Of a stretch of DNA of 59,583 nucleotides, positions 36,296-44,691 are shown piece by piece; within the stretch, counting starts at the first letter, position 1, and every line of letters starts with the position of its first letter. The translations under genes were made by a program, and so were the position numbers. The notes below the pieces were generated by a model. It was given only the letters and a program-made list of their open reading frames with translations, made no database searches and had not been told where the DNA came from. This stretch comes from Nitratireductor sp. (GTDB taxonomy: Bacteria; Pseudomonadota; Alphaproteobacteria; Rhizobiales; Rhizobiaceae). Location: assembly GCA_017854535.1 (NCBI GenBank), contig JAFMHL010000025.1, positions 1-59,583 on the forward strand, written 5' to 3'.

Positions 36296-37027
36296 ATGGA
36301 ACAAACACATATTGTTAGATCTTTCGATCAGGAACTATCCAAAATTGGTGACTTGATTTTGGAAATGGGCGGTTTGGTCGAAGGGCAGATTTTAGCCTCT
36401 GTCGATGCACTGGTAAAACGCGATACGGAGCGGGCTGTCGAAATTCGCGCCGCAGACAAAGCCGTTGATGCTTTAGAGACAAAAATTGATGATCTTGCTG
36501 TACGGGTTCTTGCTCTGCGTCAACCCATGGCAGCGGATTTGCGCAGTGTGGTCTGTGCCTTGAAGGTTGCCGCCAATCTTGAACGCATCGGCGACTACGC
36601 GAAGAATATTGCAAAACGCACAGCAGTTATTGCTGAGACCAGCCCAGTTGGTACGGCAGATAATACAGTCAAACGCATGGGAAAATTGGTTCAGTTAATG
36701 GTGAGCGATGTGCTGAATGCATTCGTCAATAACGATTTAGAATTAGCCGATGAAGTGCGCGATCGCGACGAAGAAGTGGATCAATTGCACAACACGCTTT
36801 TTCGTGAATTGTTGACCTATATGATGGAAGACCCGCGCAACATCACCCCATGCATGCACATGTTATTCATTGCGAAGAATTTGGAGCGTATGGGAGACCA
36901 TACGACAGCAGTGGCCGAGCAGGTTCACTATGTTATTACTGGCTCCCTGCCTCAGGAAAAACGCAACAAAGGTGACAAAACCAGTCAGATCTCCATGCAA
37001 CCTGATATGGACGATACCAAAAAATGA
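36296..37027 (+). CDS. phoU: Phosphate signalling protein PhoU
   Basis: A 243-residue protein made of two PhoU repeats of three helices each. The metal-binding motifs are conserved: AADLRSVVCALKVAANLERIGDYAKNIA near residue 80 and MLFIAKNLERMGDHTTAVAEQ near residue 192. PhoU links the Pst transporter to PhoR and represses the Pho regulon when phosphate is plentiful. Its stop overlaps the phoB start by four bases, linking production of the inhibitor and the response regulator. If PhoR is soluble here, PhoU may be the route by which it reaches the membrane transporter. Confidence 0.95.
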   Translation: MEQTHIVRSFDQELSKIGDLILEMGGLVEGQILASVDALVKRDTERAVEIRAADKAVDALETKIDDLAVRVLALRQPMAADLRSVVCALKVAANLERIGDYAKNIAKRTAVIAETSPVGTADNTVKRMGKLVQLMVSDVLNAFVNNDLELADEVRDRDEEVDQLHNTLFRELLTYMMEDPRNITPCMHMLFIAKNLERMGDHTTAVAEQVHYVITGSLPQEKRNKGDKTSQISMQPDMDDTKK

Positions 37028-37716
37028 CCCAGGCAGGAAAAACCAAAATACTCATCGTGGAAGATGAGCATGCTCAAATGGAGCTGCTTGTTTATAATTT
37101 CCAGTCCGATGGATATGAGGTATTTTCAGCCATGGATGGGGAAGAAGGAAAACTGCTTGCAGAAGAAAACAGGCTTGATCTGATTGTCCTTGATTGGATG
37201 CTTCCAAAGCTATCAGGCATAGAATTGTGCCGGCAGTTAAAACGCGGCGCGAATACCAAAGAAATTCCGATTGTGATGCTGACAGCGCGCGGCGAGGAAA
37301 ATGACAAAGTAAGAGGGCTCGATACGGGCGCCGACGACTATATGGTCAAACCCTATTCGGTCGCCGAGCTGCTTGCGCGAGCTAGGGCTCTGATCCGTCG
37401 CGCTGGCGGTATTAACGCCGATCGCATTCAAACCCATGGTGATATCGTTCTGGATGGTGAGCAACATAAAGTACTGCGCAATGATATTCCGGTAAAATTG
37501 GGTCCCACGGAATATCGATTGCTTTCCATTTTCATATCCCGTCCCGGCCGGGTATGGAGCCGCGAGCAATTGCTTGAGCGCGTTTGGGAAGACAATCTGG
37601 AAATTGACCTACGCACAGTGGATGTCCATGTGGGACGATTGCGCAAAGCTTTGAAACAGGTTGGCAAAGAAGATCCGATACGCACGGTGCGATCAGCTGG
37701 TTATTCACTAGATTAA
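37024..37716 (+). CDS. phoB: Phosphate-regulon response regulator PhoB
   Basis: A 230-residue OmpR-class response regulator. The receiver domain has the acidic pair ED (residues 13-14), phospho-acceptor D57 in LIVLDWMLPKLSG, threonine in MLTARGEE and lysine in GADDYMVKPYS. The winged-helix domain ends with DLRTVDVHVGRLRKAL and PIRTVRSAGYSL, as in PhoB. It would bind the Pho box at 31383 and related sites. It is the last gene of the phosphate cluster and is followed by a strong bidirectional terminator. Confidence 0.96.
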   Translation: MTQAGKTKILIVEDEHAQMELLVYNFQSDGYEVFSAMDGEEGKLLAEENRLDLIVLDWMLPKLSGIELCRQLKRGANTKEIPIVMLTARGEENDKVRGLDTGADDYMVKPYSVAELLARARALIRRAGGINADRIQTHGDIVLDGEQHKVLRNDIPVKLGPTEYRLLSIFISRPGRVWSREQLLERVWEDNLEIDLRTVDVHVGRLRKALKQVGKEDPIRTVRSAGYSLD

Positions 37717-37740
37717 ATCTGCAGCAGATTTTACCCAATA

Positions 37741-37773
37741 AAAAAGGCGGGTAGCTTTTGCTCCCGCCTTTTG
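37741..37773. terminator. Bidirectional terminator between phoB and the aldehyde dehydrogenase gene
   Basis: AAAAGGCGGG and CCCGCCTTTT form the stem, extended by AGC/GCT with one bulged T and a four-base loop. A and T runs lie on both sides. It separates two convergent genes and can serve both strands. Confidence 0.85.
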
Positions 37774-37793
37774 TTGCGTTTGATGTAAGCTGC

Positions 37794-39239
37794 TTAGGCT
37801 TCCGGGAACCATCCGCCGACGGCTTTGACTTCAAGAAACTCTTCAAGGCCCCATTCTCCGCCTTCACGACCATTGCCTGACTGTTTATAGCCGCCAAATG
37901 GTGAGCCGGAAGAGCGGCTTTGGCCATTGATATCCACCATGCCTGTGCGCATGCGGCGAGCAACGCGGTTTGCCTTTTTGCCATCGGTTGTTTGGATGTA
38001 ATTGGTTAGTCCATAATCCGTATCATTGGCAATTGCGATGGCTTCTTCCTCGCTGTCAAAAGGCATCATGCAAAGGACAGGGCCGAAGATTTCTTCGCGC
38101 ATAACCCGCATATCATTATTGCAATCTGCAAAGATGGTAGGGCGCACGAAATAACCTCGGTTCAATCCTTCCGGACGGCCTAGGCCTCCAGCAATCAGTT
38201 TGGCACCGTCTTCTTTGATCCCAACTTCAATGAGATTCTGGATTTTGTTGAACTGCAATTCGTTGACAACTGGTCCAATATGTCGGCCTGAATTTGATGC
38301 GATATCCACAGCAGTTGCTTCTGCTGCCTCTTTCGCCTCAACAACCGCCTGATCATAGCGTGAGCGCTCTACCAACATACGGGTAGGTGCATTGCATGAC
38401 TGACCGGTATTGTTAAAGCAACGCGCAACGCCTTGTTTTACAGCTTTTGGATCAGCATCGGCAAATATGATATTTGCACCTTTACCGCCAAGTTCCAAGC
38501 TGACGCGCTTTACAGTATCTGCAGCATTTTTAGTGATCAAAGAACCTGCCCGTGTTGAACCGGTAAATGAGATCATGTCGATGTCTTTATGACCAGACAT
38601 CGTTGAACCAACACCAGGCCCATCGCCGTTGACAAGATTGAAGACACCTTTTGGAACGCCTGCTTCATGCAGGATTTCTGCAAACAGCATGCCTGAAAGC
38701 GGCGACTGTTCAGATGGCTTCAAAATCATTGTGCAGCCAGTTGCAATCGCTGGCAAAACCTTCAACGCGATCTGGTTCATTGGCCAGTTCCACGGTGTGA
38801 TCAATCCACACACACCAATTGGCTCATGCAAAATACGATCATTCGGCGTATTTGGACGTAATTCGCGCTCGAATTCATAGTGTTTCAAAGCTTCAATAAA
38901 CGCTGCAATATGATAACTGCCTGTGCCGGACTGGGAACTCTTGGCCATATCAACTGGCGCGCCCATTTCCTGACTGATTATTTCACCCATTTCGTCTGAG
39001 CGGTTTGTATAGATTTCAAGGATCTTGTTCATCAGAGCAAGGCGCTCATCTTTGCTAGACCAAGCCCAGGTTTCAAAAGCCTTCTTGGCTGCAGATATGG
39101 CATTTTCGATGTCTTGCTTGCCGCCAAGCGAAATCACAGCAAATGCTTCCTCATTTGACGGATTGATCACGTCGAAGTCAGTGCCGGCAATAGGATCTAC
39201 CCATGCGCCATTGATATAGAATTTGCGTTTGTCCAACAT
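37794..39239 (-). CDS. Aldehyde dehydrogenase family protein
   Basis: A 481-residue aldehyde dehydrogenase with all key residues: TPWNWP near residue 148, the glutamate in LELGGKG (E249) and catalytic C282 in FNNTGQSCNAPTR. The C-terminus (SPFGGYKQSGNGREGGEWGLEEFLEVK) is the usual oligomerisation region. It belongs to a broad clade of NAD-linked dehydrogenases for aliphatic or aromatic aldehydes. It stands alone on the minus strand between the phosphate cluster and phaR, 93 bases downstream of phaR. A role in polyamine breakdown (aminobutyraldehyde oxidation) is possible but there is no direct linkage to puuA/puuB, which lie 13 kb away. Confidence 0.92.
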   Translation of the reverse strand: MLDKRKFYINGAWVDPIAGTDFDVINPSNEEAFAVISLGGKQDIENAISAAKKAFETWAWSSKDERLALMNKILEIYTNRSDEMGEIISQEMGAPVDMAKSSQSGTGSYHIAAFIEALKHYEFERELRPNTPNDRILHEPIGVCGLITPWNWPMNQIALKVLPAIATGCTMILKPSEQSPLSGMLFAEILHEAGVPKGVFNLVNGDGPGVGSTMSGHKDIDMISFTGSTRAGSLITKNAADTVKRVSLELGGKGANIIFADADPKAVKQGVARCFNNTGQSCNAPTRMLVERSRYDQAVVEAKEAAEATAVDIASNSGRHIGPVVNELQFNKIQNLIEVGIKEDGAKLIAGGLGRPEGLNRGYFVRPTIFADCNNDMRVMREEIFGPVLCMMPFDSEEEAIAIANDTDYGLTNYIQTTDGKKANRVARRMRTGMVDINGQSRSSGSPFGGYKQSGNGREGGEWGLEEFLEVKAVGGWFPEA

Positions 39240-39332
39240 GATATGCTCCTGAAATTGTAAGTATTATATTTCGTATAGCGTTCTAAACGCGAAACAGGTC
39301 TTTCGCCAGCAAATTTACGGCAAAAATCTATC

Positions 39333-39974
39333 TTATCTCAATTTGCCGAGTTGCTCTTGAAGTGCCTTGAGATGGGCTTCCATTTCCGCAATCTTTTCAG
39401 ATTTTACATCATCGGGCTTTTTTTCGGACGCAGCATCAGGCGCTGCTTTATTCGTCGGTGTGTCTTTACCAGACCCCCAACCTTGGCCCCAACCTTGCAT
39501 GCTTCGATTGAAAAACTCGGCCTGCTTTTCTTGCCAGATTTGCATCGCTGTCATCGCAGAGCCCGGGTCGAACACCTTGCCTTGTAGAGAGCCAAATTCG
39601 CTTATGACCTTTTCCTGCTGTTCTTTGAAGGCTTCAAAGACTTGAGAAAGAAAAGCAGGTGTCATGCTTTTGGCCTGATCTTGGTAATGGCGCACTAGAT
39701 CCGTGAGCACATTTAGAGGAAGCGCGCTTTCACCCTGACTCTCAAAGTCAGCAATAATCTGAATCAGATATTGGCGCGTTAGATCTTCGCCGGTCTTCTT
39801 GTCGATAATCTTCACTTCGCGGCCAAGACGAATATATTTGGCGATGTCTTCCAGAGTCACATATTCTCTGGCAGCTGCATCATAAAGCTTACGGCTGGCA
39901 TAGCGTTTGATAATCACGACACCGCTAGGATCAGCTTCCTTCTGGATTTCTTCGTCGTCCGGTTTATCAGTCAA
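39333..39974 (-). CDS. phaR: Polyhydroxyalkanoate synthesis repressor PhaR
   Basis: A 213-residue regulator with the conserved PHB/PHA accumulation DNA-binding domain (about residues 20-80): IKRYASRKLYDAAAREYVTLEDIAKYIR, then a PHB_acc domain with GESALPLNVLTDLVRHYQ. The C-terminal part is charged, ending in a probable coiled coil (KSEKIAEMEAHLKALQEQLGKLR). PhaR binds both PHB granules and operator DNA, and so adjusts phasin production to the amount of polymer. Two matching operators lie before the phasin gene at 40590-40634. phaR has its own start, 139 bases after the phasin stop, with a terminator between them. Confidence 0.95.
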   Translation of the reverse strand: MTDKPDDEEIQKEADPSGVVIIKRYASRKLYDAAAREYVTLEDIAKYIRLGREVKIIDKKTGEDLTRQYLIQIIADFESQGESALPLNVLTDLVRHYQDQAKSMTPAFLSQVFEAFKEQQEKVISEFGSLQGKVFDPGSAMTAMQIWQEKQAEFFNRSMQGWGQGWGSGKDTPTNKAAPDAASEKKPDDVKSEKIAEMEAHLKALQEQLGKLR

Positions 39975-40035
39975 ATCTAGGCTCCAGATTGGATCGGTAC
40001 ATAGTTATATAGTAGCACTATAAGCCAAATACCCA

Positions 40036-40066
40036 TAAAAAAAAGAGCGGACCAAAGGCCCGCTCA
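40036..40066 (-). terminator. Terminator of the phasin gene
   Basis: Read on the minus strand, GAGCGG and CCGCTC form the outer stem, with two further G-C pairs inside, and a run of eight T follows. It lies 48 bases after the phasin stop and isolates it from phaR. Confidence 0.85.
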
Positions 40067-40113
40067 TGAGACTGTATTCGATCATAAATCAGATACAGTT
40101 TATTTTTAGCTGA

Positions 40114-40533
40114 TTAAGCAGCTTTTGTAGCTGTCTTAGCTGTTTTAACAACTTCGTTCTGGAAGTCTTTTCCAGCAGCCATCATCAATTCAACAGTTGC
40201 CATCTGTGCAGATTTTGCAACTTCAGCGAATTTAGCAACATGCTCAGGAGTAGCTTGAGCTTGTGCAGAAACAACTTCAGAAACAACTTTTGCATAGTCA
40301 GCTGGCTCGCCCTGCACTTTTGAGAACGCGCTGTATTTGCCAAGAGATTCTTTAACCCAAGCTGTGCTTAGTTCAGCGTTTTTCTCAGCTGTTTCAAGAG
40401 CGATTTTGTTAAATTTTGCGCCCAATTCAGCAGCATCTTTAACCATATCGTTTACAGCTTTTGTGTCGCCCATTTTACCAGAGAACATGTCTTGGAACAT
40501 TTTTGCGAAATCAGGAGTGTTTGTCATTTTCAT
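40114..40533 (-). CDS. phaP: Phasin (PHB granule surface protein)
   Basis: A 139-residue, alanine- and lysine-rich, helical protein without cysteine, typical of the Phasin_2 family. It begins MKMTNTPDFAKMFQDMFSG, includes LSTAWVKESLGKYSAF and ends in a run of Lys/Thr/Ala. Phasins coat PHB granules and control their number and size. The start is either the ATG at 40533 or the one two codons later at 40527, with AAGG a few bases upstream. Two CTGC-N3-GCAG-like repeats precede it, indicating repression by PhaR until polymer forms. It lies between phaR and phaC on the same strand, with its own promoter and terminator. Confidence 0.9.
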   Translation of the reverse strand: MKMTNTPDFAKMFQDMFSGKMGDTKAVNDMVKDAAELGAKFNKIALETAEKNAELSTAWVKESLGKYSAFSKVQGEPADYAKVVSEVVSAQAQATPEHVAKFAEVAKSAQMATVELMMAAGKDFQNEVVKTAKTATKAA

Positions 40534-40589
40534 ATACCTTCGTTGATGCGCTTCGGGAGGAGTGCGCTAATTACAAAAGGACATATACA

Positions 40590-40604
40590 TGCTGCAGCGC
40601 AGCA
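40590..40604. promoter_or_regulatory. PhaR operator 1 upstream of phasin gene
   Basis: TGCTGCAGCGCAGCA is a perfect inverted repeat (TGCTGC-AGC-GCAGCA) containing CTGC-N3-GCAG, the form I recall for Rhodobacter sphaeroides PhaR sites. The core lies about 59-69 bases before the phaP start codon. Confidence 0.75.
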
Positions 40605-40619
40605 TTTCAAGCGCTATTT

Positions 40620-40634
40620 TGCCGCAATGCAGCA
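40620..40634. promoter_or_regulatory. PhaR operator 2 upstream of phasin gene
   Basis: TGCCGCAATGCAGCA matches operator 1 at 12 of 15 positions and lies exactly 30 bases further upstream, about three helical turns. The left half-site is imperfect. The spacing suggests co-operative or same-face binding; this is inference. Confidence 0.65.
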
Positions 40635-40639
40635 TTTTT

Positions 40640-42412
40640 TCATTTTTTTCGCTTGGCTGCCACATAAGTTCCTGGCGCATCACACAAAATCGGGTGCTTT
40701 TTGTTGCCAGGCGCCCGTGCTTCCACCTGTTTTCCGGAGCGTTCACCCAGCCATTTGGCCCAATGTTCCCACCAGCTTCCTTTAAAGTGCTGGCCGGCTT
40801 TTTGCCATTCTTCAGCGTTTTCAAAGCCGTCATTGTTTAACCAATAGCCGTATTTGCCAGAACTTGGCGGATTTACGACCCCGGCAATATGCCCGCTTTC
40901 GGCCAGTACAAGCTGTTTTTCACCAGAAGTACGGCTCAAACCGGTAAAAGAAGACCGCCAAGGAGCGATATGGTCTGATTCGCTGGCCACCGCGAACAGT
41001 GGCGTCTTGATGTCTGCCATTTTGACCGCTTCACCATCAACCTCAAAGCGATCATGGGCCAAATCATTACCTGCATATAACTTACGCAGATATTCTTTAG
41101 CCATTAGCGCAGGTAAATTGGTCGAATCGCCATTCCAGAACAACAAGTCAAAGGCTGGAGGCGCTTCGCCCATCATATAAGAGCGGACGGCCGGCCCATA
41201 AACCAGATCATTGGCACGCAGAAATGAGAAGGTGCGAGACATAAAGAAGCTATCAAGATAGCCACGCCCATCCACTTCGCGCTCGATCGCTGCCAAAAAG
41301 TCTTCGTCAATAAAGACGCCAAGTTCTCCAGCCTCTTCAAAATCGGTAAGGGTTGTGAAGAAAGTCGCGCTTTTTATCCGTTCATCGCCATGTTTTGCCA
41401 TATGGGCAAGGGCAATGGTAAGCAGAGTTCCGCCGATACAATATCCGATTGCATTGACTTTTTTAGTGCCTGTTATCTCCAGTACAGCCTCGACGGCTGC
41501 AAAAACCCCTTCTTTAACATAGGTTTCGATACCCACATCGCGATAGGTTTCGTCAGGATTGACCCATGACACAACAAATACGGTAAAGCCCTGAGAAACA
41601 GCAAACTTGATAAAGCTGTTCTGCTCTTTCAGATCGAGGATATAGAATTTGTTGATCCAGGGCGGGAAAATCACCAAGGGTGTTTTGTGAACGGTTTCAG
41701 TAGTGGGCACATATTGGATTAACTCGAACATGCGGTTTCGAAAAACCACAGCGCCGGGAGTTGTCGCAATATTTTTGCCCACTTCAAAAGCGTTGGGATC
41801 AGCAAGCGTCACGGATAATTCACCGCTATTGGCTTCAATATCGCGCACAAAATTCGATAAGCCATCGACCAATGACTGGCCATTTGTCTCCATGGCCTTT
41901 TCAAGGGCATCAGGATTGGTACCAAAGAAATTGGACGGCGAGAACATATCCACCATCTGGCGGCTGAAAAACTGGACCCTCTGTTTTTCGTGATTGTCTA
42001 TGTCGCCAAGATTGTCGACCGTTTCCTGAATGGTCTCGGAAGACAGCAAATATTGGTCCCGAATAAAGCTGAAATAGGGATTTGTTTCCCAAAGAGGATT
42101 TTTAAAGCGTCGGTCTGTCGGTTTAGCTAGTTCGGGCTTTTCTTCATCACTCAGTTTTTGTTGGGCATTTGAGAAATTTTCCAGACTTTTACGCCAGAAT
42201 TGAACTTGCTGTTCAATCATCCGCTCTGGTTTGGCCATCATTTCGGCATAATAAGCAGCGGCAGCTTTTGCATAAAGATCCATGCTCGGCCCTTGCATAG
42301 CCGGATCGCTTTCCCTTTTTTGCGAAATCGCCTTGACCATACGCACCGTCAAGGATTCCAGTTCTTGTAAGTTCTTCTTTAGAAGTTCTGGGTCATAGTT
42401 CGAAGTGCTCAT
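40640..42412 (-). CDS. phaC: Class I polyhydroxyalkanoate synthase
   Basis: A 590-residue PHA synthase, the usual class I length. It has the N-terminal PhaC domain (WRKSLENFSNAQQ region) and the catalytic alpha/beta-hydrolase domain. The lipase-like box GYCIGG places the catalytic cysteine at about residue 325; the aspartate lies in ASESDHIAPW and the histidine in AESGHIAGVVNPP. A long in-frame extension reaches 42505 and would overlap the divergent phaZ start; the ATG at 42412 (MSTSNYDPELLKKN) gives the normal length and leaves 74 bases for two promoters. It polymerises 3-hydroxybutyryl-CoA made by the PhaB at 43896. Confidence 0.95.
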   Translation of the reverse strand: MSTSNYDPELLKKNLQELESLTVRMVKAISQKRESDPAMQGPSMDLYAKAAAAYYAEMMAKPERMIEQQVQFWRKSLENFSNAQQKLSDEEKPELAKPTDRRFKNPLWETNPYFSFIRDQYLLSSETIQETVDNLGDIDNHEKQRVQFFSRQMVDMFSPSNFFGTNPDALEKAMETNGQSLVDGLSNFVRDIEANSGELSVTLADPNAFEVGKNIATTPGAVVFRNRMFELIQYVPTTETVHKTPLVIFPPWINKFYILDLKEQNSFIKFAVSQGFTVFVVSWVNPDETYRDVGIETYVKEGVFAAVEAVLEITGTKKVNAIGYCIGGTLLTIALAHMAKHGDERIKSATFFTTLTDFEEAGELGVFIDEDFLAAIEREVDGRGYLDSFFMSRTFSFLRANDLVYGPAVRSYMMGEAPPAFDLLFWNGDSTNLPALMAKEYLRKLYAGNDLAHDRFEVDGEAVKMADIKTPLFAVASESDHIAPWRSSFTGLSRTSGEKQLVLAESGHIAGVVNPPSSGKYGYWLNNDGFENAEEWQKAGQHFKGSWWEHWAKWLGERSGKQVEARAPGNKKHPILCDAPGTYVAAKRKK

Positions 42413-42486
42413 AGGGACGCCTGTTGCTCTTGAGATCATGTGAGAGTACAAGTACGCAAATTTTGAAGACACATCAAGGATAACAA

Positions 42487-43725
42487 ATGCCAACTCCCTT
42501 AACATACTCAGCCTATGATATGACAGAGACGATGCGCCTGAACAGCTTGTGGATGGGAGCCACAGCTAAGACATTCTGGAGCAATCCGATATTTGGCCTG
42601 ACTGCCAATCCAATTCCAGCAACATTTGCCGCTTGGGGAGAAGTGAGCGAACGAGCCTTTAACCGTCTGGCTGTAAAGCCCGATTGGGGAATTGATTCGG
42701 TTGTATCAGCCGGAAAAGATTATCTCGTTAATGTAAACACGATTGTCGAGCGTCCTTTTGGTCGTCTTTTGGAATTCCGGGTTAGAAGACCCGATGCCAA
42801 TCGTCCAAAGGTATTGCTGATCGCTCCAATGTCCGGCCACTATGCCACATTGCTGCGAAATACAGTGACCAGCCTTCTGCCAAATTGTGACGTGTTCATA
42901 ACTGAATGGCGCAATGCTCGTAATGTTCCCCTATCAAGCGGTAAGTTTGATATTGAAGATTTCACCATGCATTTGGTGGACTTCTTCCGCGAAGTTGGGA
43001 CCGATACTCATATCGTTGCTGTGTGTCAGCCAGTTCCCTTGACACTCGCAGCCATGGCTTGGTTGTCGGAAAACGAACCTAAATCTTTGCCTGCATCCAT
43101 GACATTGATCGGTGGTCCGGTCGATCCCGATGCAAATCCAACAGAAGTTACCGATTTTGGTAACCGTGTAACCATGGGCCAATTGGAAAATTCTGTCATT
43201 CAGAGCGTGGGTGTAAATTTCCCGGGCATTGGCCGTCAGGTTTATCCAGGTAGTGTTCAGTTGGCATCCTTCATCGCCATGAACATGGATAAGCACGCAA
43301 AAGCGTTTACCGATCAGATTTTCCGCGTAGCGCGAGGTGAAGCTGGTGATCGTGACCGCCATAATAAATTCTACGATGAGTATCTGGCCGTCATGGATAT
43401 GCCCGCCGAGTTTTATCTTTCAACGGTTGATCGTATTTTCAAAACCCGCGAAATAGCCCGGAACAAATTCTCCATCGATGGTAAGCCAGTCGATTTGACC
43501 AAAATCACCAATGTGCCGATGATCATTGTTGAGGGCGGTAACGATGATATCTCAGCGCCTGGCCAATGTGCGGCTGCTTTGGATCTTTTGTCAGGGCTTC
43601 CAGACGATATGAAAGCACATCACGTGGAACCCGAAGCTGGTCATTATGGTATTTTTAGTGGCCGTGCATGGCATGAAAATATCCGTCCAGTTGTGATGGG
43701 TTTTATTGCTAAGCATAGCAAATAA
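42487..43725 (+). CDS. phaZ: Intracellular PHB depolymerase
   Basis: A 412-residue protein of the intracellular PhaZ family, which mobilises stored native PHB granules. It starts MPTPLTYSAYDMTETMRLNS and has an alpha/beta-hydrolase core. The nucleophile is a cysteine (C180 in AVCQPVP), not a serine, as in Ralstonia PhaZa1. The acid is probably in VEGGNDDISAPGQ and the base in EPEAGHYGIFSG. No signal peptide is present, consistent with granule attack from inside the cell. It is divergent from phaC and ends in its own terminator. Placing synthase and depolymerase back-to-back is common in Rhizobiales. Confidence 0.93.
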   Translation: MPTPLTYSAYDMTETMRLNSLWMGATAKTFWSNPIFGLTANPIPATFAAWGEVSERAFNRLAVKPDWGIDSVVSAGKDYLVNVNTIVERPFGRLLEFRVRRPDANRPKVLLIAPMSGHYATLLRNTVTSLLPNCDVFITEWRNARNVPLSSGKFDIEDFTMHLVDFFREVGTDTHIVAVCQPVPLTLAAMAWLSENEPKSLPASMTLIGGPVDPDANPTEVTDFGNRVTMGQLENSVIQSVGVNFPGIGRQVYPGSVQLASFIAMNMDKHAKAFTDQIFRVARGEAGDRDRHNKFYDEYLAVMDMPAEFYLSTVDRIFKTREIARNKFSIDGKPVDLTKITNVPMIIVEGGNDDISAPGQCAAALDLLSGLPDDMKAHHVEPEAGHYGIFSGRAWHENIRPVVMGFIAKHSK

Positions 43726-43748
43726 TAAAAATCATATGAGTGTGATTG

Positions 43749-43776
43749 AAACCTCGGCCTTGGTCGGGGTTTTTTA
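43749..43776 (+). terminator. Terminator after phaZ
   Basis: AACCTCGGC and GTCGGGGTT form a nine-pair stem with two G-U pairs around a four-base loop, followed by six T residues. It sits 24 bases after the phaZ stop, so phaB is separately transcribed. Confidence 0.85.
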
Positions 43777-43895
43777 TATGTGAAATTACTATTGGCTAAA
43801 GTCTGGCTTTGACTCTGACAACCTTTCCATTACGATCATCCTTATGATCCGCATTATCGTTTACGGATCGCAGTATCAATAAGGGAGGTTAAGCT

Positions 43896-44621
43896 ATGAC
43901 AAAACGCACAGCAATCGTAACAGGGGGTACTCGCGGGATCGGACGAGGTGTCAGTGAACTGCTGAAGGAAAAAGGTTACAATGTTGTAGCAGGTTATGCC
44001 GGCAATGATGAAGCAGCGAAAAAGTTCACGGCCGAAACCGGTATCCCAGCCTATAAATGGGATGTTGCAGATCATCAGGCTTGCTTGGATGCGATTGCGA
44101 AAATTGCTGCTGACCACGGCCCGGTAACAATTATTGTTAATAATGCAGGTATTACACGCGATGGCACTTTGAAGCGAATGAGCTATGAAAACTGGATGGA
44201 TGTCATTCAGACCAACCTCACATCAGTCTTCAACATGTGCAAAGGCGCTTGGCCTCATATGGTGGAAGCTAATTTCGGGCGTATCGTCAATATTTCATCA
44301 GTTAATGGTCAAGCCGGCCAATATGGTCAGGTCAATTACTGCGCAGCCAAAGCTGGCGTTATTGGTATGACCAAGGCATTGGCTCAAGAAGGTGCGCGTA
44401 ACGGCATTACCGCCAATACAGTTGCGCCGGGCTATGTGGCAACCGACATGGTGGCTGCGGTACCAGAAAATATTTTAGAAAAAATCGTGGCGACTATTCC
44501 TGTAGGCCGTCTGGGTGATCCAAGTGAAATCGCCCGCGCTGTATGGTTCTTATGCCGTGAGGACAGCCAATTTGTTACTGGTTCGACCATCTCCATCAAT
44601 GGTGGTCAGCATATGTACTAA
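43896..44621 (+). CDS. phaB: Acetoacetyl-CoA reductase
   Basis: A 241-residue short-chain dehydrogenase. The cofactor site is GGTRGIGRGV near residue 9, NNAG follows at about residue 79, the catalytic serine is in ISSVNGQAGQYGQ, and the YxxxK pair is in YCAAK. The sequence MSYENWMDVIQTNLTSVFNM is typical of PhaB, which reduces acetoacetyl-CoA with NADPH to (R)-3-hydroxybutyryl-CoA for PHB synthesis. A GGGAGG site lies nine bases before the ATG. The thiolase gene phaA is not in this window. The gene is followed by a strong terminator. Confidence 0.94.
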   Translation: MTKRTAIVTGGTRGIGRGVSELLKEKGYNVVAGYAGNDEAAKKFTAETGIPAYKWDVADHQACLDAIAKIAADHGPVTIIVNNAGITRDGTLKRMSYENWMDVIQTNLTSVFNMCKGAWPHMVEANFGRIVNISSVNGQAGQYGQVNYCAAKAGVIGMTKALAQEGARNGITANTVAPGYVATDMVAAVPENILEKIVATIPVGRLGDPSEIARAVWFLCREDSQFVTGSTISINGGQHMY

Positions 44622-44644
44622 TCCAGTCTATTGATTTGGATTTG

Positions 44645-44674
44645 AAAAAGGCGTCTCAATCAGACGCCTTTTTT
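44645..44674. terminator. Bidirectional terminator between phaB and the acyl-CoA ligase gene
   Basis: AGGCGTCT and AGACGCCT form a perfect eight-pair stem around a CAATC loop, extended by A/T runs on both sides. It terminates the convergent phaB and the aromatic operon. Confidence 0.9.
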
Positions 44675-44691
44675 ATAGCCTGTGCGATCAT

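Noticed and set aside
40492-40785. Cysteine/histidine-rich frames opposite the 3' end of phaC and the phasin promoter
   Set aside because: They are antisense to phaC and cross the PhaR operators; no ribosome site or family resemblance supports them.
42413-42505. N-terminal 31-residue extension of phaC
   Set aside because: It would overlap the divergent phaZ start and make the protein longer than class I synthases; the ATG at 42412 gives the normal length.
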